From Mastigias papua (taxonomy: Eukaryota > Cnidaria > Scyphozoa > Rhizostomeae > Mastigiidae), in contig OZ025283.1 in the NCBI GenBank assembly GCA_964019165.1, positions 12,904,063 to 12,968,062 on the forward strand: DNA of 64,000 nt, written 5' to 3'. The notes under the pieces are model-generated. The model saw nothing but the letters and a program-made list of their open reading frames with translations. It searched no databases and was not told the DNA's origin. The first letter of the stretch is position 1, and the number at the start of each line of letters is the position of its first letter. Shown one piece after another: positions 23,701-64,000 of the stretch. The translations under genes and the position numbers were made by a program.

Positions 23701-26237
23701 TGAAGTGGGATAGCGAGATAGATACCTGGGAATTTGATCTCGGTAGACTGAAGCAGAGTGCAAATGTAGAAAGGCCAACAAAAAGGGGAATCTTGAGCAC
23801 ACTCGCCACCCTTTTTGACCCATTGGGGGTTGTAAGTCCCATCCTAGTGACAGCAAAGGTATTATTACAGGAACTCTGTCTACAGAAGATTGGATGGGAC
23901 GACCCTATTCCCCAAGACAAGATAGGAGAATGGATAAGTTGGCTGGATGACCTTAAAAGGGTTCAATCTATCACATTACCAAGATGTCTGTACGATAAGA
24001 GTGAGGAAGAAATATTTAATTGCCAACTTCATGGATTCGGAGACGCCAGTAGTAAAGCCTACTGTGCTGTCGTTTACTTGGTATACCAAACAGATAAGGG
24101 GGTTGAGGCTAGATTATTGTGCGCAAAGACAAGAGTAGCTCCCCTTAAAGAACTTACAATTCCCAGATTGGAACTGTTATCTGCTAGGATTTTGGCAGTA
24201 CTGATGGATACAGTTTATAAAGCCCTTCAGCAGCAAATTGAAATTGAATGTATGAAATACTGGCTGGATAGCAAAACCGCACTTCATTGGATATACAACA
24301 ACGGCCAATGGAAACAATGGGTTCAATTCAGGGTGTCAGAAATACTTAAGATTTCGAAAGCAGAAAATTGGGGACATGTTGCAGGGAGGGACAATCCCGC
24401 GGACATAGGTTCTAGGGGGGCATTGGCAAGTCAGCTGAGAAGTAGCGCTTTGTGGTGGGAAGGACCACTCTGGTTAAAAGGGGGGAAGGAAGATTGGCCC
24501 AAGGGACTGATTTTGGAAGACACAGAGGATGTGCAAATTGAAAGAAAGAAAGCTAATGTTATGATTACTATCACAGAGGAGAAGAAAGGTGTAAGCCAGA
24601 TTGTCGATATTAAGAAATTCAGTACACTAAAAAGGCTAATAAATGTAACAGCGTGGATTAGAAGGTTTATAGAGAACGTGAAAGCAAAAAGAGAAAAAAG
24701 GGAATTGAATTTGGAAGGATTGAGTGTAGAGGAATTATGTTATGCAGAAAGATTATGGATAAAAGATGCTCAAGAGACCTTAAAGGGGGATTCATCTTTC
24801 AAAAAGACTCGAATGCAGCTTGGTATAATAGAAACGGAGGGAATAATGGTTTGCAGAGGGAGACTGGAAAGATCTGATCTAGAGCTTGAATCTAAGTACC
24901 CTATTTACCTGCCTAAGGAACATAGATTTGTAGAGCTGTTAGTTCTAGACTGCCATAGCAGAGTTTTTCATTGCGGTTTAAAGTCAACTCTTGCGGAGCT
25001 CAGAGCACGATTCTGGATCTCGAAAGGAAGGCAGTTTGTAAAGAAAATTTTGAAAAGGTGCTTTATTTGCAGGAAGATGGAGGGGCGGCCATTTCAACCG
25101 CCACCAACGTCTGCAATACCTGATTTTCGAGTGACAGAAGCTGCACCGTTCAGCAATGTAGGGATTGACTTTGCTGGGCCACTCTATGTAAAAGAGAACA
25201 AGGGTAATCCATCTAAGGCTTATGTGTGCTTATTTGTATGTTGTGTGACAAGAGGACTTCATTTGGAGCTTGTACAAAATCTAACAGCTTCTGCATTTTT
25301 GAACTGTTTTCGCCGGTTTTGTGCAAGGCGTGGCACACCTAAGATCATTAATTCCGATAACGCTAAAACGTTTCAATCGTCAGCAAACCTGTTGAGAAAA
25401 TTTCATGCAAACGATCGCGTAAAAGAATTCTCTGAATCAATGAGAATAAGTTGGAAATTCAATCTACAATTAAGCCCGTGGCAAGGAGGACATTATGAAC
25501 GAATGGTAAGAAGCATCAAAAGATGTTTAAGGAAGGTTCTGGGTAATTCTCTTATATCCTTTGATGAATTAGCTACTATTGTAACTGAAGTCGAATGTAT
25601 TTTAAATTCACGCCCGCTGTCTTATATGTATGATGAGCTGGGAGGGGAAGTTCTTACCCCATCTCACCTGTTTGTAGGTCGTAGATTGTTATCTCTTCCA
25701 TCAGGGAACGACATTCACCCTAAATCCTTAGAGCACGATGGTGAATATACACTTAATAAAAGATTTTTGCATTTAACACGAATTTTGAGCCATTTTTGGA
25801 ACAGGTGGAGGACAGAATATATCATGGATCTCAGAGAAACCCACAAACTTAACAACAACAAATCACCAAAAGTTGAAACAGGGGATGTTGTCCTGGTGCA
25901 GGAGGAACATGCAAAACGTGCATCTTGGAAAATTGGCATTGTGGACGAATTGATTATAGGGAAAGATGGTGAAATACGTGGAGCAAAGGTACGCAAAGCT
26001 GGAAAAGGTAAGCATGAATTTATTAAACGACCAGTACAAAAATTGATTCCTTTGGAAATTGCTAGTAGAGTAGATCTAAGAGCTGAGAACAGTGAGGAAG
26101 GGCAGACAGGAAGCAAAGATGTGAGTCAGAAAGAGGACGGAGAAGATGAGCAAGAGATTGTGGAGAGGCGCAAGCGCTATGGCAGGGCTGCGGCGCAAAC
26201 TTCGCGCGCAAAAACGCGGCTCATGCTTGACCCTTAA
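20712..26237 (+). CDS. gag-pol: BEL/Pao gag-pol polyprotein
   Basis: 1841 residues from the first ATG, 57 nt after the 5' LTR (the frame is open back into the LTR, but without an ATG). Order by residue: coiled N-terminal gag part 1-~145; the DUF1759-type gag domain ~150-290; a cysteine/histidine-rich zinc-knuckle region ~363-425; an aspartic protease with DTGS near 488; a reverse transcriptase with YVDD near 906; RNase H (GFGDAS near 1107); an HHCC integrase zinc-binding region around 1410-1460; an integrase core with acidic residues near 1486, 1549 and 1596; then a DUF5641-type C-terminus. This order (protease-RT-RNase H-integrase-DUF5641) defines BEL/Pao. No stop or frameshift is seen. The protein replicates the element through an RNA intermediate. 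Confidence 0.95.
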   Translation: MAVEFDKVKKTRTTYRRNITKLVTKISDLLAAGSEQCDKGKLRYHQNDLCDKLNELKAADKVILDNLIANAEQDVVDKEMDEIDEYKEKVSTTLFKIEEVIGKLPNGESTPIQGGSSSEIGQSGSTESLQSEASPNVSTVGGVKVNVKLPKLEIRKFTGKIHEFQEFWDSFTSAIHENEALSKVDKFKYLKSYLEDQARSAISGISLTDKNYDTAVELLQKRFGKPEVIQLSHINQLLNLMPVFNEKHVQRLRALQDQIKTHFRGLQAQGVDAKTYSSIVVPILMEKIPEQVRFNMIRSSDKNHLKWTLEDLTVAFDEELEIRESHTPSLKAGGAVQTSEKVTLGARYQGGTATALFIDAKKKCVFCLKDHLPELCDQITDIDERKGILKKYARCFACLNSNHRAFECRSKGVCRSCKGKHHTSICHNNQRNLKPVAGDSVHKSNTPLNASAPSWVGNTGSGTSVALQTALAKVKGEKCESRVRVLFDTGSHTSFISAEAVDRIGLRPVRREALSIQAFGSTEVKERVRDVVEVSLVSLYERKSVNIHCFVVDEIASITNVHPEKVKKSYPHIKDVYFSDVCRNEDVLDINVLIGSDNFWRFQKHEVKRGGPNDPVAVKTVLGWVLSGPLQGKSLNSTSFVNVNYLPSFSLKSSETQRIDEEINKLWDLDSIGIRTDNEIHENVLDNIVFTGERYSVGLPWKVGHKSLPTNYNISLMRLKGLGKKLRNEPMILDKYNDILQEQVASGVIEQVSQLEPAEKTHYLPHMAVVREESETTKVRIVYNASCKEKKSGTSLNDCLHVGPALTPLMFDILLRFRENRIALIGDIEKAFLNIEICPTDRDCLRFLWFEDCMKEDSEIIVYRFNRVVFGVNSSPFLLNAVLRHHVESYKEVDPNFVSKMLNSFYVDDLVSGSDSIEDAFKLYKQAKSRMLEGGFRLRKWKTNSIELANAIKECESETESEKPNLKPMVLQDESTYTKETLGQGNVMGKACKVLGMKWDSEIDTWEFDLGRLKQSANVERPTKRGILSTLATLFDPLGVVSPILVTAKVLLQELCLQKIGWDDPIPQDKIGEWISWLDDLKRVQSITLPRCLYDKSEEEIFNCQLHGFGDASSKAYCAVVYLVYQTDKGVEARLLCAKTRVAPLKELTIPRLELLSARILAVLMDTVYKALQQQIEIECMKYWLDSKTALHWIYNNGQWKQWVQFRVSEILKISKAENWGHVAGRDNPADIGSRGALASQLRSSALWWEGPLWLKGGKEDWPKGLILEDTEDVQIERKKANVMITITEEKKGVSQIVDIKKFSTLKRLINVTAWIRRFIENVKAKREKRELNLEGLSVEELCYAERLWIKDAQETLKGDSSFKKTRMQLGIIETEGIMVCRGRLERSDLELESKYPIYLPKEHRFVELLVLDCHSRVFHCGLKSTLAELRARFWISKGRQFVKKILKRCFICRKMEGRPFQPPPTSAIPDFRVTEAAPFSNVGIDFAGPLYVKENKGNPSKAYVCLFVCCVTRGLHLELVQNLTASAFLNCFRRFCARRGTPKIINSDNAKTFQSSANLLRKFHANDRVKEFSESMRISWKFNLQLSPWQGGHYERMVRSIKRCLRKVLGNSLISFDELATIVTEVECILNSRPLSYMYDELGGEVLTPSHLFVGRRLLSLPSGNDIHPKSLEHDGEYTLNKRFLHLTRILSHFWNRWRTEYIMDLRETHKLNNNKSPKVETGDVVLVQEEHAKRASWKIGIVDELIIGKDGEIRGAKVRKAGKGKHEFIKRPVQKLIPLEIASRVDLRAENSEEGQTGSKDVSQKEDGEDEQEIVERRKRYGRAAAQTSRAKTRLMLDP

Positions 26238-26244
26238 GAGGGCC

Positions 26245-26257
26245 AAGGAGGGGGGAA
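26245..26257 (+). promoter_or_regulatory. Polypurine tract of the BEL/Pao element
   Basis: A purine-only run directly before the 3' LTR, where plus-strand DNA synthesis is primed in LTR elements. Confidence 0.85.
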
Positions 26258-26587
26258 TGTTGGAAAATAGTTTTGATGTTATGATCTTTACATATTTTTT
26301 ACCTTATCATCATGTTATTTAGCCTCGATTTAAATAAAGTATACGAGACATGTCATGTAAAATCCCCAAAAAATTATTGCATCGTACGATTCTATCAAGA
26401 CTGCTGGGACACGCTGAGGGGGATTAGTTTTTTAGTTTCAGAGTGCATAGAGTTAGTTAAGATTGAGAACGAATGATAGAGATGAATGTTTTACAGTTGT
26501 TGTTTGATTGTGCCTTTTCTTTGACTGAGTCTGCGATTGGACAATACACCTTGGAACTAGCGAATTAATAGTTGAAGAACTATTACA
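26258..26587 (+). repeat. 3' LTR of the BEL/Pao element
   Basis: 330 bp, matching the 5' LTR at every position I compared. Its AATAAA lies at 26333-26338. Confidence 0.95.
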
Positions 26588-26592
26588 TATGT

Positions 26593-29500
26593 GCTTCAAT
26601 TTTCGCCATTTCTCTTTAACTCACAAAATGAGGAAAATTTTGCTGACACTTGTAACGTTCTGTCCGTGTCCAGTTTCTTTACAGCGTTGCTAGACAATGA
26701 TGTCATACCAATGGAAACCACTTCACTCTCAATTTGTTCATAACTTTCGGCCACAAACCGAGCATGTTCTCGTTCAGAATTTTTATTGTGAAATTCAAGT
26801 TATAATACAATATTTTATCATCCATTGTTGCCCACTACAGTATACTCGCCATGCATATTATACGCATGTTGTCCAAAGATAGCTTTTTTAGACCATGATT
26901 GTGTGTAGCACTACAGCGTAACACAGACAGACACGCATTACAGAAGAAAAACACTGAATTACATAGATTAACGTTGGAAATATGTACTAATTGAATCAAA
27001 GAGACGATTGACTCGCTGAAAAGTGCAGTTTTAATTCTATATAAACTCATTGACTTTGATAGCTATTGAAACCTAGTAGTGCCCTCTCTTAACTTTTAGG
27101 TGCTCGAGCACTATTTAATTATAAACCACTTGTTTAAAAAGGTATGTAATTGCAATACAGAGCAAGCTATTTCAATATATTGCGATGGGATACAATTCAC
27201 TTGAAAGAAAATTTATTAGAGAGTTCGAAATTGCACACAAGAAGGGGGTTGAAATAGCAGATGGTATATTGAGTAGCAGCCAGCCTCAATTTGACGATTT
27301 ATTTAATTTCTGCGTCTATAATCCAAAAAGGATTTCCAAGTTCGTATCTAACAACTGATATGAGTCTGTTATGCTGATCAAAAAGGCAGCGAAATCTCCC
27401 ATAATCATGATTTATTTTCCAAGTCTGCCGTTTTGTTCTAAGCTAATAAGTGTGAAACTAAAACTAGAGCTTAAGGAGTATTTTTTATATTATCTTTTCA
27501 TAACTGACCATTTTCCCGTTCATTAAGCCTTTAAGACGACGTTTAATTTATTTTCGTTGTTAATTTGTTTGGATATGTCGTTATCTTTCTCTGGAACTCC
27601 CATAACCTCTTTGTGCACTTCTGTGATATTTCCGTCAGTGGTTTAAAGGCACATCAGCTAATATCAGCCTCTCACTCATAATTATTTGTCGTTGTAGCTC
27701 TATCTTTGCAATATCTCGTTATTCGTCTCTGTTCAGAAAATCAAGAAAAGCTTCAACAAGCTATATTGTTTCTGGGATGAGTTCACCAGTGTCTAGAAAA
27801 AACATAAAATATGGCAGGATCTTTGGACATCAGTAAACTCAAATTTGGTTTCGAAATGATATTTCATATCCTCATATTTGCCTTTGTTCCCCGCATCGTA
27901 TCGAGGCTTTGTCAGTTGCATATCGATCGAAGATCAGATTGTATGCCTTAGAAGTTTGTAACACAAGAATATCCCCCTTCTACTCATTCAGATTTATTCT
28001 GTGTTTTCCTGACGCTTCATTTCAGCAATCAGCTTTTTTGCATCCACTAACTGTCAAGCCAAGCTAGCAATCATATAGGCACGTATATCATTGCTCTAGC
28101 AAATGGCAGACTTTTCCAAATTTTTGATGAGATTTAGGTGTTCAATATGCCGACATTATGCAATGGATTTAGCAACTACACATATTTTGGCTCTTAAAAT
28201 ATTCCCTTCATATGCCAAATTCCTGACTAATCTAGTTCAGGAGAGGGGGTAGTGCCACGTATCACTGGCTCTGGGGGACCGGTCATTAATTCTACCGGGG
28301 GGTGGAAGGGATCTAAGAGGGGGAGGCCAAAATGCTGACTCAGAAGGAGGGGGATGAAAAATAAAGAGCATTTTAAAATAAGGAGTATGGAATTTCCTCT
28401 GAAGTCCTGGAGTGGGGTCCAAAATGTTTACATAAATGTGAGAAGGGAGGCGAAAATTCCATCAAATATATGAGAATGTCTTCCGCCCCTTCCCCACAAG
28501 TAATTGATGATCCGCCCCTAACTGGCCTATCTGCTTCAAAGGCACTTGCAAATTAATCACTCAGAGAAGGATGTGGATTGCTTTCCCAGTTAATAGTATT
28601 GAGGCTCTTGTAGCACTATAGCTTCAAACTATCCTGCACAGATGCATGCTAGATTTTGTAGAGTATTTCTTAGGCTTTCATACTAATTTCTGAGATGTTG
28701 TTTTTCGCAGCATCACAGAGACGATTTTTCCCCATTACTAGAGCTCAGAGACAGTATTCACTTTACGTATTGATATTTGATCTTAGCTGACGGTTGATAT
28801 CTTCATGAACTAACTACAATCTTTCCCATTCAATCAGTACTCATTTTGATAAATCAAAGGTTCCTTTTTCGTTGTGTATTCGCGTTTTTCTGCGCTTGAT
28901 ACCCCATTATGAAAATGGTAGGCCGTGTCCATGGTAATACACCGACGCCTGGATCCAAAATGGCGCATTTAGAGATAATCTTAAGGACGTATCACTTTTC
29001 TGTGGCATATGTGTACGAATAGTGGAAATGTAACTAACCAACGGATTGATATGATTGGATGTTAATGAAGTGATATCTTGTTGGCTGCGGAAAGTATCCA
29101 ACTGCACTTTACCGCCATTTATGGCCTAGGCAACATAAACCGCATTGTGAAGCGTTGGCGTGAGATCGCTATCTGATTTTTGGAACGCCCCCGTATGACT
29201 GAACCATCTTCACAACAGTGATATTAATTAACTGAACGTTCGTAATTGCCAATGAATTTCTATGCGTTAACTGTAATAAGTAGAAATTTGACGGGAAATG
29301 GCCTTGCCAGAATTGTAGCCTATATCACATCAAGTTCTTCTGGGGCTTTTTTATCTCAGCATTTAAATGAATTGTAACCATGTAGCAGAGTGGAAACGAT
29401 CCATAAGACTTCTCCTTGAAAAGCTCTCCTAGAATCATCAGAGCTATTTGAAAATTGTAAGAGCAGCTAGTAATTAGTTTTAGCTTGAGGTTGGCAGTAG

Positions 29501-30101
29501 AGATTTGTACCGTTCTAATATTATCACGTGTTTTGATAAAACAATTCCAGACACCTTTGTTTGGTTTTCACCACAGATTTAGGGTCCTGTGTATTTGCAA
29601 ATAATTCCCTCCTCAGAACGCGTCAGGCTTGAAGCGTTAGGATTCATTTGCTGTGTAAGGACATCTAACATCTACACTTGTCGTTCTGGGGAGCTTATCA
29701 CTAATTGCTAAACGTGAACAAGTGAAATGTGATGTTGTTTTTGTGTCATTAGTAGGTGGCTTGAAATGCATTTTCACAAAACCTGATAACTTGTAATATA
29801 TGAATAAAAAATAGTGAAATTAATTTATGTGTTATCTAAAATTAATTAAGTCCATTCTATCTTCAGATACGAAGTTAGCTAGTTTCAAATAAGTGAGAAA
29901 TTGTATCATCTGCAAATGTCCTTTCAGCCTATATACCCTATGTTTGCAATAAATAAGATGTTTACTATAGTACAAAAACAGTAGTCGTAAAGATTTTTTT
30001 GCAGTAAACTTTGTCCACATATTATTGTCTTCTGCACAAATTGACTGCCTGCATCTAACACTCCGTCAACTGCTTTACACGCTTTTTTATAATGAACCAC
30101 T
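26593..30101. other. Intergenic, no gene established
   Basis: No supported exon. A short frame at 27185-27358 is listed separately because its composition looks coding. G-rich/C-rich interspersed patches around 28240-28510 resemble worn repeat sequence. Confidence 0.45.
27185..27358 (+). CDS. Short hypothetical frame, 57 residues
   Basis: ATG to TGA, opening MGYNSLERKFIREFEIAHKK and ending VYNPKRISKFVSNN. The protein is mixed and helix-prone, without the low-complexity bias of chance frames here. No family recognised, no splice context and no neighbour in the same frame. It could be chance or a remnant of a mobile element. Confidence 0.2.
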   Translation: MGYNSLERKFIREFEIAHKKGVEIADGILSSSQPQFDDLFNFCVYNPKRISKFVSNN

Positions 30102-30485
30102 TTATAAGGAACCTACATGTAGAATACCAAATATTTAAAGAACTTTTACTACTAAAGACAAATTCCCCAAGGAACTTTTTAATTTGAAAAATTTTTTATA
30201 TCACCTAACAATAAAAAATTAGGAAGCTGGTTCCATTCATTTGCAGCCAAAACCATCGTAGATTGCTGTCAAGTAGTCCATGTTTCACTGGCCTTCAGTT
30301 ATAGCTAAAATTAACAGCAAATTTAGAACTTCCATGTTTACTTGTGTCTGTACGTTATGTATGGCACTAAATGTGGAGTGAAAATTATAGAACTATTAAG
30401 GAACTTTTAGTACTGCAAGTTTTGACCACTGGAGGTCCAAAGATAAGGAACTTTGGAACTAGGCCTTGAGCTAGGTTCCTTATAA
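30102..30485. mobile_element. Inverted-repeat element, family B copy 2
   Basis: 384 bp. It begins TTATAAGGAACCTACATG and ends GAGCTAGGTTCCTTATAA, so the terminal 14 bp (TTATAAGGAACCTA) are a perfect inverted repeat. Part of the TTATA may be target duplication. Best-preserved of the three family B copies. Non-coding. Confidence 0.8.
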
Positions 30486-33521
<3,036 letters not shown>

Positions 33522-33910
33522 TTATAAGGAACTTACATGTATAACGCCAGAAAAATATAGGGAACTTGTATCACTAAATATAAGTCTCTAATTTTAGAAT
33601 ATCGACTGTTTTCATCATTGCAAACAATAGAGAAATAGAAGTCGGTTCCAGTAAATGCTGTCAAATTCGAATGAATCGTGTTCTATAGTTCTGTACAATT
33701 AGCAAATGTTTCGTGCACAGCATGTAAGTTTTTGGGTATTAAAACAGCATACTATAGGTTTTGCAAATTGTCTTTGACTCATGCAATGTTTATAATACCC
33801 TGTCTTAACATTTAACACTTAACAATGTGTATACAGTGCTAAATGTGTGGTCAAAATAGGCCCAGAACTAAGTCAATTTCAGAACTGGGCCTTGAGTCAG
33901 GTTCCTTCAA
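33522..33910. mobile_element. Inverted-repeat element, family B copy 3
   Basis: About 389 bp. It begins TTATAAGGAACTTACATG and ends CCTTGAGTCAGGTTCCTT. It shares start, middle and end blocks with the copies at 11249 and 30102; the right terminus has decayed (TTCAAG instead of TTATAA). Confidence 0.7.
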
Positions 33911-34795
33911 GACAAAACTTGTAATGTTCTTTTCTAGTTTGCACTGGTTATTGCAAAATAAAACACCATCTTTGTGAATGGAGGAAGCGATCATTATTTT
34001 TATCGTTTCAATACTTTAGGGCTAAACATTCTTGCAATGGCAATTTTTGGCACTACTGTTAGAATCACTTTGTTTCTGTTTCAATATTACATACTCCGCC
34101 TTCTTCCATTCGAATAGACTCTGTGCTTTTGAGTGTTTATTGTAATCAGCCAATGTGAAAAAGATCTTTGTGGGATACAGTACACACAGTGTCCTTGATT
34201 TCATTTAATTTGTATTCAGCACGACCCCCGGTTGATTACAGCTGTATTACAAGGCAACAAGCTTAGCTTTTTCAGTTTTCAGATCGCCCTATAGCTGTTA
34301 GTCATTTATCGTGACGTTTATGCTCGTTCACAGCTATCCGTAGCATTTATTGCATGAACAATACAGCAAGGACTATTGAAGGCAATTGATTCCCTACGAG
34401 CTTCAATACGACTTGAATTCGAGCACCGCATTGGATTGAGAATCGTATAGGTGGACCTGTTACGTGGTTAGGTCGCTACTCGTTTGCTTAGTTTTGTATG
34501 TAAGTTGGTTACGTTAGTTTGATCACGAGAAACTGTGCTAAGTGCTTCTATCTTTAAAAGCTGTAACGCAACGCTCTATCTTATTTTTTTGTTTTTCTTG
34601 GAACGGCGTCGGAACAAGCATTTGAGGGTTTTCTTTTCCATAATTGGAATAACGAATTGTAATGGTTTCCGTGGTTTCGCGACTTCTCAGATCTGAGCGA
34701 CACTGGTGATTTAGAGATATCTGCATTTTGGCCGAGGATCAAGTCAGTCTTATGCGGAGATTTGTTGAGAAGAAAGGATAGATCGTTGAGAACTG
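33911..34795. promoter_or_regulatory. Upstream region and 5' UTR of the cadherin gene
   Basis: The 880 bp before the cadherin start codon. An in-frame TGA nine bases before the ATG at 34796 supports that start. No TATA box or other named site can be assigned. Confidence 0.35.
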
Positions 34796-63397
<28,602 letters not shown>

Positions 63398-64000
63398 GTA
63401 AAAAAAGATATCATTTCCCATTTCCATATTAAACTATCTCCGGACATACGTTAGCTCAGCTATCAGTTCTTTTTATACTCTGTAGAAGTTTTCGTGTTTA
63501 GAGCTTTGCTAGTTATCTGCAAAACAATTTATTTGCATGTCAACAATACCCCCACAATCTTTAAATTGCATAAAAGGTTTAGTAGACTACTTTATAAGTA
63601 GGCAGTAATTGCCAAGGCTTGATCACTAGGAAGAACAACATTCATTCACTCATTCATTCACTCATTCATTCATTCATTCATTCATTCGTTTATTCATTCA
63701 TTTATTCATTATCAATTCTTAAATAAGACAATCTCATTTGGCTGAGTAGTCTATATGATATCTTTTGTACCTAAATTGAAGTTTTGCTGTTGTTCTATTT
63801 TAAGCTAGTAGGATTTGTGCATATGCATAGTGGAATGAAATGAAATTTTGATGTAGCAGGATTGTAAATGATTCAAACTGCATCAACTGAGCAGACTTCT
63901 GAGACCTAGTGCCACTTTGCAATTTGTAAATCAGTGGCCTATCAAAACACTTAGGAACTAATGTATTTATTTCCTGTAAACCTATTCCGAATCGAGCAAC
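63398..64000. other. Flank after cadherin exon 21
   Basis: Either intron 21 or, if the frame reads through, the last 18 codons and the 3' UTR. Contains the ATTC microsatellite at 63634-63712. No further exon recognised. Confidence 0.5.
63634..63712. repeat. (ATTC)n microsatellite
   Basis: About 19 units of ATTC with ACTC and TTTATTC variants. Confidence 0.95.

Larger units (their letters stand above)
20321..26592 (+). mobile_element. Complete BEL/Pao LTR retrotransposon
   Basis: The element proper is 20326-26587 (6262 bp), flanked by the 5-bp duplication TATGT at 20321-20325 and 26588-26592. Two 330-bp LTRs begin TGTTGG and end TTACA; I compared them base by base by eye and saw no difference. 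A likely primer-binding site begins TGGTCCACC just after the 5' LTR (about 20659), and a purine tract AAGGAGGGGGGAA (26245-26257) abuts the 3' LTR. One uninterrupted gag-pol frame lies between. All landmarks for transposition are present, and identical LTRs imply a recent insertion. No env-like frame exists after pol. Confidence 0.95.

Noticed and set aside
26238..26257. Envelope-like frame after pol
   Set aside because: Only 20 bp separate the gag-pol stop from the 3' LTR; there is no space for one.

Overview
The window is eukaryotic and from an animal. Coding sequence is split into short exons bounded by GT..AG introns, and the bases between them are AT-rich and full of microsatellites, short inverted-repeat elements and retrotransposon remains. 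The gene families (an A1CF/RBM46/RBM47-type RNA-binding protein, a fukutin-related LicD transferase, a six-repeat cadherin, a BEL/Pao retrotransposon) are metazoan. The style of the LINE C-termini and the mix of elements resemble anthozoan cnidarians (corals and sea anemones). That placement is an inference, not a proof.

Layout. (1) 1-2874: the last four coding exons of a + strand RNA-binding protein gene (C-terminal dsRBD-like domain and tail), with a 5'-truncated antisense LINE in the intron before them. (2) 2875-16400: no intact gene. It holds minisatellites, two inverted-repeat element copies plus one copy of another family, a LINE C-terminus remnant (12.4-12.7 kb, minus) and, at 9.1-10.6 kb on the minus strand, a string of cadherin-like fragments in the right order that ends in a clear transmembrane segment; I read this as a possible decayed cadherin gene. 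(3) 16732-19521, minus: a two-exon gene for a type II membrane FKRP/LicD-like transferase. (4) 20321-26592: a structurally complete BEL/Pao LTR retrotransposon with identical 330-bp LTRs, a 5-bp target duplication and one long gag-pol frame, about 0.8 kb upstream of the FKRP-like start codon. (5) 26593-34795: no recognised gene; two more copies of a ~385-bp inverted-repeat family. (6) 34796-63397 and possibly on past the window: a cadherin gene on the + strand. I assembled 21 exons by splice signals and reading phase into 871 in-frame codons: signal peptide, six cadherin repeats, a juxtamembrane domain, one transmembrane helix and the start of a cytoplasmic tail. Its first two introns are about 9.0 and 7.7 kb and carry repeats, an antisense LINE RT remnant and an antisense decayed coding block.

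No operon-like relation links the genes. The points most worth checking are the small cadherin with its juxtamembrane domain, the possible decayed cadherin relative 25 kb away, the very young BEL/Pao insertion next to the FKRP-like promoter, and three families of short inverted-repeat elements.
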